A stretch of DNA of 64,000 nt from Pseudophaeomoniella oleicola (lineage: Eukaryota > Ascomycota > Eurotiomycetes > Phaeomoniellales > Phaeomoniellaceae). A program made the position numbers and the translations under genes. Every line of letters begins with the position of its first letter. Position 1 is the stretch's first letter. The stretch is from positions 62,001 to 126,000 of the forward strand of contig QWDQ01000060.1 of the NCBI GenBank assembly GCA_003868215.1. The letters run 5' to 3'. Under the pieces are notes generated by a model. That model saw only the letters and a program-made list of their open reading frames with translations. It was not told the DNA's origin and made no database searches. Positions 12,501-24,532 of the stretch are shown piece by piece.

Positions 12501-13279
12501 CTGCCATGCCCGCAGGTTGGTTTACCACTTGCCAATCTTCTGGTGCCACATTTCTTGGAGAGGGTTGTTGCTCGAACAAGATACCCGGATTTTCTTCCAC
12601 AAGATGATGTGGGGTAATAACATACGGTACATGTCCAGCCGGGTGTGATGAATGTGGCTCATGTGTAGGCGGCACGGAGGGGATGTACATCAAAGGCTGA
12701 GAGTTGTATCCTGTATTGGGATTGAGGGACTGCATCGGTGGCTGATGACTATGCTGACCGACCACCCCCGGCGTCTGCATAGATGGTTGATATGTAAAAG
12801 CCATGTTTGCCATGCTGCCTGGAGGATTGCCCTCATAATAAGGCATTTGTTGGGGATACAACTTCGGCGCAATGGGCAGAAGGTTGCTGCCCCTTTCTTT
12901 GGCTGATGTATGGGACGAGATGTTGTGTAATGCTCCGTAGCCTTGGTCTGGACCGTACGACCCAATCGTCTTGAAGGTGTACCGCTGTAAATATCCCTCG
13001 CAATATCGCCTGGACCTAACACAATTAGTACATTCAGGACGCTCCTCTCCGCATTTTATGCGGCGCTTGCGGCAGGCTGTCCAGTCAGTAATGAAATGCA
13101 TCTGCGGAATCAGGGAGCTTACTCAAACAACCCGTCTTCGTCCGCTTTCTCTGCTGCTTCACTCCATCTTTAGCTTGGGCTTGCCTTGAAGAACTATCGA
13201 CTTCTCGCATAGAGTCGTTCTCTACCACCTCATCGCCCATAGAAGCCGATGGATTGCTGTCTCGATTTGCTTGCTCCAT
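9544..13279 (-). CDS. Zn2Cys6 transcription factor, large (1229 aa)
   Basis: This is a fungal zinc-cluster regulator with an N-terminal DNA-binding domain. Exon 1 is 13279-13123 and exon 2 is 13076-9544; the intron falls inside the zinc cluster, between CL and TC. Splicing restores all six cysteines with standard spacing: CLTC, RKRRIK, C, GEERPE, C, TN, C, VRSRRY, C. A basic stretch (KQQRKRTKT) precedes it. A Pro/Gln/Ser-rich linker follows, then a helical middle region of the fungal-specific transcription factor type (from about LQLLRRVHAHPSVLQTRSY near 12290 to LHLQGAKILIMEFDF near 11730). The C-terminal 400 residues are low in complexity, rich in Pro, Gln, Gly and Ser, and end in a Gly-rich tail. 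I do not recognise a specific ortholog or target pathway. It is long for the family because of the disordered tail. Confidence 0.9.
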
Positions 13280-14433
13280 TGTTGTAGGCAGGACATGTAG
13301 TACTGTAGCGGAAGTGTGGGTGTCATCCCAACAATCCTCGCCTATGGATGGAATACTTTAGCTTCAAGAAGCCATCGAGAGACGCTCTAAGTAGATTGAT
13401 CATGAACCATAGCAGATGGAAAAATGAAATCTAGGTTGATTCGTAGACGTGCTCAGTGAATAGGAAGGCAATAAAAAGGAAAATCACAATCTCGAGGATG
13501 ACAAGGAAGCACGGGAATATCGAGACGCTCGGAAACACAAGAATTGGACCCCAAATAATACGATGTCCAGGCAACACGAGCAACCGGCTTCAGCCCTGGG
13601 TGAAAGGAGAGAACTCTTCGGATTGAACAATCGGCAGGAAGAAAAGAAGTGCAACCCATCGGAAAAGTAAACTAAAGCGACAGGGTATCATGGATAGGAT
13701 CTATCATATAGGAAGACGGGAGGAGCCATGGGAATTAGCGGTATGTGGCTTGAGCCTATTCCCGCTGCTTGCTGATAGGCGATCTAAGTGGTCTATTCTC
13801 CTGCTACTGACGAATACTTGATATGAGAGACAATGGAAGCGAGAGTTGGTGTCATGAACCTGCAGAATCCAGCCTGTATAGTGTGCAATGCGCTTCCTGC
13901 CAGTTGCAAGACCATGCCCATCCTCGTAGAATATAATCCTCGTCGGTCAAGGTATAGTTTCAGCCAGCCAGCCCATATCTAACTCTTGTAATATTAGAGG
14001 CCACTAGACAAAGCACATCGCTTGTCCGACCCTCGTCGCTGCATTGGACCACCTAGCCGTCCACCTGTACTGATCAGCAAGCCCGCAGTCTCATCGTTCA
14101 TCTTAAATATATACTAGTAACCTGCGGAGTTTGGCTTCCACTTTTGCACACAAAACATCTCCCTAGGAAGCATACATATGGAACCTTGTAGTCGAATGCA
14201 GTGGTTTAAAGGCAGAACCAGCTAGGATGTGCGCCACCTGCCAGTATCTCATAATCATTAATCCATAGGGGTATCACTATCTCGTTGGCCATCATCAATA
14301 ACGCCCCAAATCCACATTCCGCCTCCTGACACCTGAAAAGCACATACCACTGAGGGACGCCTCTAGTTGCACATCACGGAAAACATCTTTCATCCCCCCG
14401 ACTAGAGAGTGAAATCCTGCATTTCGCTGGTGA
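13280..14433. other. Intergenic between two minus-strand genes
   Basis: The 1.15 kb upstream of the zinc-cluster gene and downstream of the GCP2 gene has only short open frames without recognisable content. It should hold the regulator's promoter and leader. Confidence 0.55.
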
Positions 14434-17229
14434 TCACACTAGACCTCCAAGGTGTTCTCTGCCACCGGAACTGACTTCGGCGGCAGTGAGTCTTGCGCAT
14501 AACCCTAAAAGGACCACCGTTTCAGTCGCTGCATAATAATTCAAACTATCTATCAGAATCCTTAGATGCCGATTGAAATGGTCCTCATATCGCTTCAGGG
14601 TCTCCTCTAGCTTTGCTATTCGTGAGGAGTCGAAGGACCCTTGCTGCTGAACCCCTGTCACATCAAGTGCGGAAGAATTGGCTTGATTGGCGTTTGTATG
14701 GGCAATTGACCGGACCGAGGCCGTAGGATTCGGAGAAGAGGCCAGATCTGGATCAGCTGTATAGAGATTTCGCGAGAGATTCGATGTGTAGGTAGCGAAC
14801 ATGGAGCATCCGGTCATGAGCTTTGAGTGAATTCGAAGAAGTTTTCCCTGTGTGAGTCCTAAGTCTTTCATGCAAGAATCAAGCATGTCCAGGTGATCCT
14901 GCATCAGTTCATCAACTGTTCGCTTCATTTTCGTTGGTCTGCTGCCTTCACCGGCTCCTTGCGCTTGGAAGGCCGTATCTTCTGCATTTGCAGGTTGTTC
15001 GGCCTCGTCGACCTTTGCCATCAGCTTTTGCCAGTTGGGCTCTATAACCTCGGCGGTGGCAAAGAAAAGCATTTGCTGCACGAAGACGAGCATTCGCGCC
15101 CGAAGTGTCCAAGCACGCCGCTTCCACATTTCAATGCGGCGAACTGACGATTTGTGGATCCACGATGGGACTTTGCTGTGTTCCGACCAGCAGTCAACGA
15201 GCATTGACTCAAGGTGACGCAGAGCGTGAGTATAGCGAAAAATAAGTTGATACCGGAGGACGGTCTTACGGGATATGACAAGTGAAAGTGGAAAGGGAAT
15301 GGCGTAATCCAATTCCAAAGCGTCAAATCCGTTGATATCTTTATCGCCCTCCTTGCTTGATGGTGCAGGAGTCTGGTACTTCTCCATCATCGAATCGGGA
15401 TTGTCTTGGTCGAGCCCTTGGACGTTGACAATTTGCATCAACCACTGAGTAAGGCCGACTTCGTTCATTTTCACACTGACGTCCTCCTTGAAAGGGTCCG
15501 CGGCTGCGATAGTACCAGGCTGGCGCAAGACAATGTCAAACAATGATTGGAGCTTCCCAACATTGACGCTGCGATGGGGTTTGCGAAGCTCAGATGCGCT
15601 GAGTTCAAGGAAGTAGTTGAAAAATTCTGCTCGATCGAGGAAAAAGTAATGCTTTAGTGACCGAAGTCGACTGCGGAGTGAGTTCTGGTTCAAGAGAAGG
15701 TTGAGGAGAGAGGCATTGGCATGTGCATATGAAATGTTCACGTTGTCCAGGAAGCCGGGATCCTCGAACGTAGAGGGGACATCGGTGCTCGTGTTGCTGA
15801 TATTTATGCCCGCGCACTCGCGTACAACGTTCAGATATTTTCCAGCTAACAGAACCTTTTCTTTCACACCCTCAAGCTGCGGTGGTATTTCTTTTTCACG
15901 GATGTAGTAACGTTTTTCCCAGTACTCGTCAGTGTAATCTTCATCCATCCTCTCCCGCTTCACGCCAGACCGCTCACCCACAAGGAACTCGGAATGAGGA
16001 TCTTTGATGCTTCCATTGTGCAGCCACGCATTCAGCATCGAAACGTACGGTCTACTCGATTCTCGTAAGAGGAGTTCCAACAAGCCTCTTGCTGCTGGAT
16101 CCCCTGAGTATGATGCCAGCCGTTGTGTCAAGAGTGCGAGCACATTGCCACCAATACATCGCTTCTTGGCCATACTTCCAGGAATCAGATCTCCCCCCTC
16201 TCTTAGACGGTCAAGGATTGCGTCAGCGTCGAAATCGTCCATGGTATCATCGAGCTCCTCTTCCAAAAGCGAATTCTTCTTTAACAACTCCTGAGCTAAT
16301 GCATACAAGTGTGCCAAGCTTTGCGATGTCGATACTGTGTGAAGATGCATTTGATGTAGCGTGTACGACTCGTCGGTAATGACTTTATTTTCGAGTTGTA
16401 TAGCGAGCCGGAGATAGTCTTTCAGTAGATGTCGGATAGCAGCGCACAAAGCATGATTGACCGACCCAAACTCCTCGCGGCTCTGAACTTCAATGAATGC
16501 CTCGATGGCTGAGTAATGTGAAGTCATCTTTAGCATTGAAGATGTGAGATCCTTCAAGCTCGGGTCAAGGCCCGGGAGAATATTGTACTCTGGTCCGGCC
16601 AGCCGGCTTTTCTCATCCGAGGGATCGTACGAGTCGTCAAAACGGACATACTGTCCCTCGTAGCCCATGAAGACGTACAACATGTCGTCGAGGATAGCAA
16701 CCTCTTGTTCTCGCATTGTCATAGCCTTGAACGGCTGGGGCCGTAGTGAGTCTGGTGCCGATTGTGATAGCGGAGGGCATGATACCCGCAGCGCGAGCGG
16801 TGCAGAGGAGTGCGGGATCAGGCTTGCTCGAGGCTCCCATGGCACATCTTGTTTATCAACACTCTTCTTTTTTGGTACAGCATCGTTGGAGGCTTTGCTG
16901 TCCCTAGCAGGGATGCCTCTATTGCCAGCATTAGGTGACTCTTTGACTGGACTGCGGGTCCTTATCCTTATCTCTTCTTTGGTCGTGACTTTTCTCCGTT
17001 CTGTGCGATGCTGCTCAGTCCGGCTTGGTTCTCGGGAAGTTCGATGTGAAGCCGATTCTTGCGCATAGCTGTTGCCCGAGTTGTCCGAAGGCGGCTGGAA
17101 GCTCTCGTCGTGTACGAATGCTTTCATATTCTCACCGGCACGACTCGAAGTACCACGCGGTGCAGCACCACTTGGATTCGCGTTTCTGCGGTCGGCTGTG
17201 GATGCGCTCCTGGAATGCATTGAAGCCAT
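14434..17229 (-). CDS. SPC97: Gamma-tubulin complex component GCP2 (Spc97/Alp4)
   Basis: GCP2 pairs with GCP3 and gamma-tubulin in the small complex that nucleates microtubules at the spindle pole body. A single uninterrupted frame encodes 931 residues from the ATG at 17229; an in-frame ATG at 17313 would add 28 residues that look like leader, so the inner start is preferred. A disordered, basic/Ser-rich N-terminus of about 200 residues precedes the first GRIP domain, which opens with ILDDMLYVFMGYEGQYVRF. GCP2 hallmarks follow: DYTDEYWEKRYYIREKEIP and LLAGKYLNVVRECAG, which match the human GCP2 pattern rather than GCP3. The second domain contains HYFFLDRAEFFNYFLELS, LLVQ-type helices and WKRRAWTLRARMLVFVQQM near 15090-15140. 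It is divergent from PUP2, whose start lies 318 bases away. Confidence 0.93.
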   Translation of the reverse strand: MASMHSRSASTADRRNANPSGAAPRGTSSRAGENMKAFVHDESFQPPSDNSGNSYAQESASHRTSREPSRTEQHRTERRKVTTKEEIRIRTRSPVKESPNAGNRGIPARDSKASNDAVPKKKSVDKQDVPWEPRASLIPHSSAPLALRVSCPPLSQSAPDSLRPQPFKAMTMREQEVAILDDMLYVFMGYEGQYVRFDDSYDPSDEKSRLAGPEYNILPGLDPSLKDLTSSMLKMTSHYSAIEAFIEVQSREEFGSVNHALCAAIRHLLKDYLRLAIQLENKVITDESYTLHQMHLHTVSTSQSLAHLYALAQELLKKNSLLEEELDDTMDDFDADAILDRLREGGDLIPGSMAKKRCIGGNVLALLTQRLASYSGDPAARGLLELLLRESSRPYVSMLNAWLHNGSIKDPHSEFLVGERSGVKRERMDEDYTDEYWEKRYYIREKEIPPQLEGVKEKVLLAGKYLNVVRECAGINISNTSTDVPSTFEDPGFLDNVNISYAHANASLLNLLLNQNSLRSRLRSLKHYFFLDRAEFFNYFLELSASELRKPHRSVNVGKLQSLFDIVLRQPGTIAAADPFKEDVSVKMNEVGLTQWLMQIVNVQGLDQDNPDSMMEKYQTPAPSSKEGDKDINGFDALELDYAIPFPLSLVISRKTVLRYQLIFRYTHALRHLESMLVDCWSEHSKVPSWIHKSSVRRIEMWKRRAWTLRARMLVFVQQMLFFATAEVIEPNWQKLMAKVDEAEQPANAEDTAFQAQGAGEGSRPTKMKRTVDELMQDHLDMLDSCMKDLGLTQGKLLRIHSKLMTGCSMFATYTSNLSRNLYTADPDLASSPNPTASVRSIAHTNANQANSSALDVTGVQQQGSFDSSRIAKLEETLKRYEDHFNRHLRILIDSLNYYAATETVVLLGLCARLTAAEVSSGGREHLGGLV

Positions 17230-17547
17230 TTGAAAGAAACATGGATGGTCAGTCGCGCAAAGAAGGCACCCGATTCGAGGACTTTTGCCTCGTCTTTGAG
17301 TATCGTGACCCAAGCACTATTTGACAACCGCGTTCTGTTGCAGTATATCCTATTTAGGAATAGTGCGAGCTACAACCTCCGCGGCGAGTTGGAGTTGCGT
17401 ATCCTGAAGCTTGCCTGGGCTTCTATGTAACTTCTCCAACGTCTGTATATGAAGCTGTACGATCCTTTCACATCTACACGTTCAAACCATTCCTGCGACT
17501 CTCTGGCTATAACCTATATTGATCCTTCCCGGTAGAATCAATTCAAG
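17230..17547. other. Bidirectional promoter region of GCP2 and PUP2
   Basis: Only 318 bases separate the two divergent start codons, so the two genes must share or abut promoters here. No specific binding site is claimed. Confidence 0.6.
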
Positions 17548-18505
17548 ATGTTTATTGCGCGATCGGAATATGGTAAGGCGTTCTCACCTCTGATATCAGA
17601 GCAATATCTAACATTATAACAGATCGCGGGATCAAGTAAGACCATACCGTTAACACGGTGTAGAGTGGCCTGCTAATGACAATGACCAGTACCTTTTCAC
17701 CCGAAGGGCGTCTGTTCCAGGTTGAATACTCTCTCGAAGCAATCAAACTCGGCTCAACTGCCATTGGTGTATGTGCTGATAAGTTCTAGCGATACTTGCT
17801 CCCAGCTTGATTACTGATACTCGTGTGCTAGGTCGCGACCTCTCATGGCGTCATTCTTGGCGTTGAGAAACGGGTGACCTCGACCCTCCTTGAAGCTTCA
17901 TCTGTGGAAAAGATCATAGAAATAGATTCACACATCGGCTGCGCAATGTCTGGTTTACAAGCTGATGCACGAAGCATGATCGAGCATGCGCGTGTCGAAA
18001 GTCAAAATCACAAGTTCCACTACAATGAAAAGTTAAGAGTGGAGAGCTGTACACAAGCGATCTGTGATCTGGCGTTGAGATTCGGTGAAGGAGCAGAAGG
18101 TGAAGAGAGTGTGATGAGCAGACCATTCGGCGTTGCATTGCTGATCGCTGGCTGGGATGAAGATGGACCACAACTGTACGTTACGTCCGTCTGTTCGTAA
18201 GAGAGGAAGACTGACAAATTCCACGCAGGTACCATGCCGAACCATCGGGTACTTTCTATCGATACGATGCCAAAGCGATCGGAAGTGGAAGCGAAGGAGC
18301 ACAGGCAGAACTACAGACAGAGTATCACAGATCTCTCACGCTAGAGGAGGCCGAGACACTTGTTCTCAAAACGCTCAAGCAGGTCATGGAAGAAAAGCTT
18401 GATTCCAAGAACGTGCAGCTGGCCAGTGTGACCAAAGACAAGGGGTTCCGGATATACGGTGACGATGAGATGAAGAGGGTAGTGGAATCGCTCGGCGACA
18501 ACTAG
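17548..18505 (+). CDS. PUP2: 20S proteasome subunit alpha type 5
   Basis: This is a structural alpha-ring subunit of the 20S proteasome core. Five exons join cleanly: 17548-17572, 17623-17635, 17690-17768, 17832-18175 and 18229-18505, giving 245 residues, the usual length. The second exon is only 13 bases. The N-terminus reads [20 protein letters not shown], the proteasome alpha signature with the alpha5-type DRGINTFSPEGR. It continues with [31 protein letters not shown] and [14 protein letters not shown], and the acidic [20 protein letters not shown] is typical of alpha5. There is no catalytic N-terminal Thr, as expected for an alpha subunit. Its 3' end converges with RRP8. Confidence 0.97.
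17623..17635 (+). other. PUP2: 13-nt internal micro-exon of PUP2
   Basis: These 13 bases between two introns encode part of the DRGIN motif. Skipping them would shift the frame, and the motif is only restored when they are included with flanking AG and GT borders. Confidence 0.88.
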
Positions 18506-18896
18506 AAAGCTGTGTAAAAATTACCGGTGATGGTTTTGAGTGAGAATCGTTTCGGTCTGGTCTTAGCATTGGCCATGGCGTTGGTGTAATAAAGGACAAC
18601 GAGATGGCTTCAAATGACGAGTTCCACCTTGAGATTCTAACCTCCTCCATGAATATTTTGTGATGAATCGTGGCTAGTACTGTCTGTTTCTAAATCTCAG
18701 TCGTTGAATTATTGACAAGCTCGTGCGTGGGGATATTTCTAGATCAAGGAGAAGGCCACAAGCTGCTATTCCTACGCTACGGTGAGAAACAAGAAATGGA
18801 GCAACGGTGAAGAGGTTCTCGTCTGCGCATCCAGCTCGATCGGCCATTTACATGATAGTAATCTCGTCCAAGTATTTCCTACCAATCACATGTGCT
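18506..18896. other. Convergent intergenic region, no feature seen
   Basis: PUP2 and RRP8 end toward each other across 391 bases. The sequence should hold both 3' untranslated regions; nothing else is supported. Confidence 0.6.
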
Positions 18897-20465
18897 CTAT
18901 CGATTCTTATACACGCAGGGCTTCAGCACTTTACTTTCCTCTTCCGGCGACATGCCCTCCCGGTCCTCGTCCAGATATCGTTTCTTACCGTCCCTGTCAC
19001 CGATTCTCTCGTAGCGCGTGCCGATCCATTTCATACCCTTCCATTTCCCGGCCGTGGGAACGCCGGACTTTGTGAAAATCATGCTGACGAACATCTTGTT
19101 GCTCTTGTTGACGGAGTCTTGCCTCAAGGAGAATCCTCGTCTTTGGAAAACGTCCACGAAGCTGGAGATGTCGGTGTCATCCTGCGCCGCACGATCTATG
19201 GAGGGACTGTCGACCTCTGCAAATACTTCTTCATCCGCGGCTTCATTATCGCTGTCCACATCTGCTTTTCGCTTCTGCTTCTTCTTCTTAGACTTCTTCC
19301 TGTCATCTTCCGCCGACTTTTTCTGAGGCTTCATACGGCCAAATCTACTCTTGACTTCCGCAACCCAGATTTCTCCACGGCCGTCTCCGCGGAGGATTCG
19401 CCATGCCTCTTCTACAAAGCTTATCCAATTGGTACCCATCAAGCTGAGACAGAATACCGCAATATCAACCTCACCATCCTTGAGCGGTAGCGACGAAATG
19501 TCAGCCTTCGTGATGAGTGAATTAGCGGCATGCAGGTCGAAGTTGTAAAACTTCAGATTCAAGCTTTTCATGTTCGATTGCAATCCTCGAGCGAGAGGAG
19601 CGTCGCCGCAACCGAGATCCGCGATGGTGCATGTCCCATGGGGCCTCCGAGGAAGCGGTACGCTCCGCGACTCAAGTCCAGATATCTTTCCTTCCTTGCC
19701 AAGCTTGAATGGTATCTTTGCTCGTTTTCTTATTGCGTCGATATATACATCGACAGGATTCTCAGGCCACGACTCCTTAACTTGTTGTGAGAACCCAGCA
19801 TGGTATTCTGCGAAAAGTTCTGGTGATTCCGAAAACATAGAGAGCGCTCTACTGCTATCCGTGGTATAAAGAGCCTCGTTGAGGTGGCGGAATCGTGCCG
19901 AAATCAGCTTCGCTCGCATTGATTGTTGTAGTGGTGTCAAGGCTACTTTGTGTGGTAGAGGAGGTGCAGAGAAGGAGGGGTTGTCCGCTGGAAATGTACT
20001 TTTATTGCCGGTACGAGTAAACGCTTTTTTAGATCGACTGTTGGACTTTGTGGTTTGCACACCATTCCCATTGATTTCACCGGGTTGTGCGCGAGCCATT
20101 CCACTGTGGCTCTGCTTTCGGTGATGCACATTGGAATTTGCAGCCTCCGCATTGTGCGCGTCTTTTGCTGAGGGCTCTGCAACTCCGTTTACTAACTCTT
20201 CCTTACGTTGCTTCTTGTTCTTTTTGTGCTGCTTGCCCTTTGCCTGGTGGCCTGGGGTACCACTGCCAACGTGTTTGTTCCAAAGCTTGTCCAGATCATC
20301 TCCGTTAACAGGCGGCTCCGTGTCATGTCCTCGTTTCCTCTTGCTTCCACCGGACGTCGCGAAAGGCTCGGGCTTGGATTGGGAGTCCTGGGTGCCTCTT
20401 TCCTTTCTTTCCTTACCCAGGACTGGTCCTTGCGCCTTAAGATTCCATCCCGGGACGGCAAACAT
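18897..20465 (-). CDS. RRP8: 25S rRNA adenine-N1 methyltransferase RRP8
   Basis: RRP8 is a nucleolar enzyme that uses S-adenosylmethionine to make m1A in 25S rRNA and also acts in early pre-rRNA cleavage. A single exon encodes 522 residues. The N-terminus MFAVPGWNLKAQGP matches the fungal RRP8 start. A long Lys-rich nucleolar-type region follows (KGKQHKKNKKQRKEE). The catalytic domain begins near TPLQQSMRAKLISARFRHLN and includes RALSMFSESPELFAEYHAGF, the SAM-binding motif CTIADLGCGDAPLARGL, VDIAVFCLSLMGTNW and RILRGDGRGEIWVAEVKSRF. A Lys/Asp-rich insert (KKSKKKKQKRKADVDSD) sits near the C-terminus. It is longer than the yeast protein because of these low-complexity parts. It lies upstream of, and on the same strand as, KRR1, another nucleolar factor. 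Confidence 0.96.
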   Translation of the reverse strand: MFAVPGWNLKAQGPVLGKERKERGTQDSQSKPEPFATSGGSKRKRGHDTEPPVNGDDLDKLWNKHVGSGTPGHQAKGKQHKKNKKQRKEELVNGVAEPSAKDAHNAEAANSNVHHRKQSHSGMARAQPGEINGNGVQTTKSNSRSKKAFTRTGNKSTFPADNPSFSAPPLPHKVALTPLQQSMRAKLISARFRHLNEALYTTDSSRALSMFSESPELFAEYHAGFSQQVKESWPENPVDVYIDAIRKRAKIPFKLGKEGKISGLESRSVPLPRRPHGTCTIADLGCGDAPLARGLQSNMKSLNLKFYNFDLHAANSLITKADISSLPLKDGEVDIAVFCLSLMGTNWISFVEEAWRILRGDGRGEIWVAEVKSRFGRMKPQKKSAEDDRKKSKKKKQKRKADVDSDNEAADEEVFAEVDSPSIDRAAQDDTDISSFVDVFQRRGFSLRQDSVNKSNKMFVSMIFTKSGVPTAGKWKGMKWIGTRYERIGDRDGKKRYLDEDREGMSPEEESKVLKPCVYKNR

Positions 20466-21402
20466 GATGCTCTACGCTGAACTTTGGAAAATCAAACAGC
20501 TATCCGCGTATATCAGTGTCATCGGTTCCAAAACTTTTTGGTTGATGCGGGGAAGGTGTGGAGAGCTGGATTGTCTGCCACCTTAGCCTCGATCAGGCTA
20601 GGCTTAAGTATATCAAAGCAAACGGACGATAAGGTGATATGGTGTTTTTTTTCAGTGACTACAGCGATACGGGCCATACGTCCAAGAATGAAAAACGCAG
20701 AATTCGATAGGAGGCTGTGGTGATCCAGACCCCATGCTGGTCTGCATGTTTGAGGGGCTTGTCATTAACCTTAATAAGACAAAAGCAACTAGAGACCAGA
20801 ACGATGGAAGAGAAGGGAGGCACCAGATATGAAGCACGATATAAGCCGAAGAAGGCGAAGTTTAAGTTCATTGGAAAACTCGTCTGTGATGCCTGAATCA
20901 ATGGATGTATCTACCTATTTACATCTATGTTCGAAGAGCAGGTGTGGAGTCTTGCATACTCACTCGGTGCTTGGACTTTATGACTGTCAGCCGACCTCTG
21001 TGTCGTGTTTCACCAGATAACACGGTCTCATTGCCGAGTACAATACTCCTCCCAAAAGGAGGGGGTAGTGAACGGCTCCTTGTCTCACTTCACTCGCGTC
21101 GGCGGGAATGGCTTTGTAAGACCAGGAACGCCCAACAATATAGGCTGGTATCCTTCACGAAGCGCGGTTGGAGGTAAGGATACTGTCGAATCGTAAAGCT
21201 GACTCGGCGAGCTGAAAATGCACCCTGACAACGGTTGCTATGGCTTCACACCTGCTGTAGACCAAGGTGGGAGGTTCCTGGGAGCAACGCAGGTGGGCCT
21301 GATTTCCAGATATAGAACCAGGACCATTATGGCGGACTAGGCTTGGTGAAAGCTGAAAATCCATGAGATCCAGCAACAGAACCCATGACACGCAGAATGC
21401 GA
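20466..21402. other. Intergenic, no feature seen
   Basis: The 937 bases between the RRP8 start and the KRR1 stop carry no supported gene. They should contain the RRP8 promoter and the KRR1 3' end. I looked for a tRNA or box-type small RNA and did not find one I could support. Confidence 0.55.
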
Positions 21403-22550
<1,148 letters not shown>

Positions 22551-24532
22551 CTTGGATACGACAACGAGAGACGAGCAAATTCACTATGGATCGTCGGATA
22601 TTAGAGAGCTCATGTCGCAACTCGATCGGTGTCTCGATAGACAAATTCTCACCTCCAACAAAATTGGAGAGGATACTTTTTTTCCACTGATCGCGGAGAT
22701 AGTTCCGCGTGGGGGTGTCCTTCTTGCTTCTGGGTGATCCTATAATTACCTTACCTAATTACCTTACCTTAGGTACCTAGTGTAAGGTAGGTAACTTACC
22801 TGGTATCTCACTGTGTCACAGTACCTAGGAATTTACAGCACCTAGCAACATGGAATTTACAATACAGTATGGCATTGCATTGCATCGCATCGGCATCTCA
22901 TGGCATCAGGAGCCGATGAGTGCAGAGTACAAAGACAACTAATTACCTCGCCCGGGTCCAGCTGGTAACTATGGCTGAGAACTTACAGCAAGCACATGCA
23001 TGCAGAACTTGGCGATCTTCGTCCCATCCGGTACCTACATAGGGCTTAGGTATTGATTGGTATGTATGTAATACACCGTTGTATCACCAGAAGTCGACTT
23101 TCCAAATATCTTTCTAGTCTTTCTTCTATTAATATAACAGACGGGTTTCCCTCGTGTTCTGGCGGGCGATCAACGTGAGATCTACAGTACTCGGAATCCT
23201 TGTCTCTGACGTTGCGTCATTTGAGGTGCTATATAACCATCCATGGGAGACTGCGTAAAAGTCCAACTCTGCAGTGCACTCCGTAGTCGGGAATGTCTAG
23301 ACACTGCACGCAGTACTGCAGGCCATTGAGCAACAGTTTTTCGTAGTCAATCGAGTCTAGAGCTTGTGGTGCTGCAACGTGGTCGGGCGCCATCGCTAGA
23401 CTCGAGGACAACGGACCACATCTCGGTTCCATGCTCATTGTAGGTATGTACCTATGTATATTAGACAAAACCCATCGGATATACAGGTTGTGAAAGTCCG
23501 GTGCAATGGAATGCTCAAGCGAGGTAAGGCCGACACCGTCCCTGGGAGACCATGTCGCCTCATTTTACCCTCTTCGTTGTCGCGTGGTCGCATTCAGACT
23601 CAATCCTCGGTCGGTGGCTGACGGTAGCAAGTAGCCAAGGCACTATTATATGCGATAATTAGAGGTTGCCAACAAGCGAACAGCTACAGAGTAAGTATGA
23701 TTAATATTGGTATTGGACGAGGCAGCCATCACGATTCGTGTCTCAACAAGTGATTGGTGGTATCCATGGCGTCCCAGCTGTTCGGTACCGCTGTGGAGCT
23801 TTTTTCAACGACGCCTCGACGCATCGCACCATTAATTATACAGACCGTGACATTACTAGGTGCATAGGACTATTAGGATGCCGTTGATCATTATCGGGTA
23901 TACAGTGGTTTCCTTATGCTTGGTTCAGGTAGGCCTATACTCTGGCTACGGGGTACTAGAGGCATTCAACATCTTTCTCTTCCAGCTAAGATACATCTCC
24001 AGCACCCTTGATGCCGCGGGCTACTGCACATGATAGCACAACTCAGGTCTGTAACATCAGAAGATGCTTTTCATTTCTTCCTACGACAAGCTTCTCAATC
24101 ATCCCATCAACCTCTTTAACGTTAACATGCGTATGTATGTGCGTCAAAAGTAGCATTGGGAGCTGAACTGTACGCAAAGATTGTTGCAACTGCGTCTGTT
24201 GGCAACGCTGAGTACCCGGAAGCAGATCGGTCGCCTGTAGATACGACTAAATGGAGGGAGATATCGTAGTGACTCCCTACTTATGTGCTCCCTCTGTTAC
24301 TTCCAAGGCATATTCATTGCTGCTGGTGCGAGGAGTTTGTAGGCGTGCTATGTATGGCAAGGTATCTCACAATAGTCAATCGTTGTGCTTACTGTAAACC
24401 AGCAGCAAGACTCTTTGTTCACTCAGAAGATACTGAACAACCCAGCTTCATCTCCGCGGCTTCTGCGCTCTCCACACATAACTATGACGGCGGTTAGCTT
24501 CAACCGAGTTTGCAGGTTTCAAGGACTCTCTC
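22551..24532. other. Gene-free stretch with CCTA/TAGG tracts
   Basis: This 2 kb begins with repeated TTACCTTACC/GGTACC units at 22741-22800, related to the 4209 palindrome. Near 22868-22910 there is a run of GCATT/GCATC repeats. No coding frame with recognisable content is seen. It is the left edge of the gene-poor middle of the window. Confidence 0.5.
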
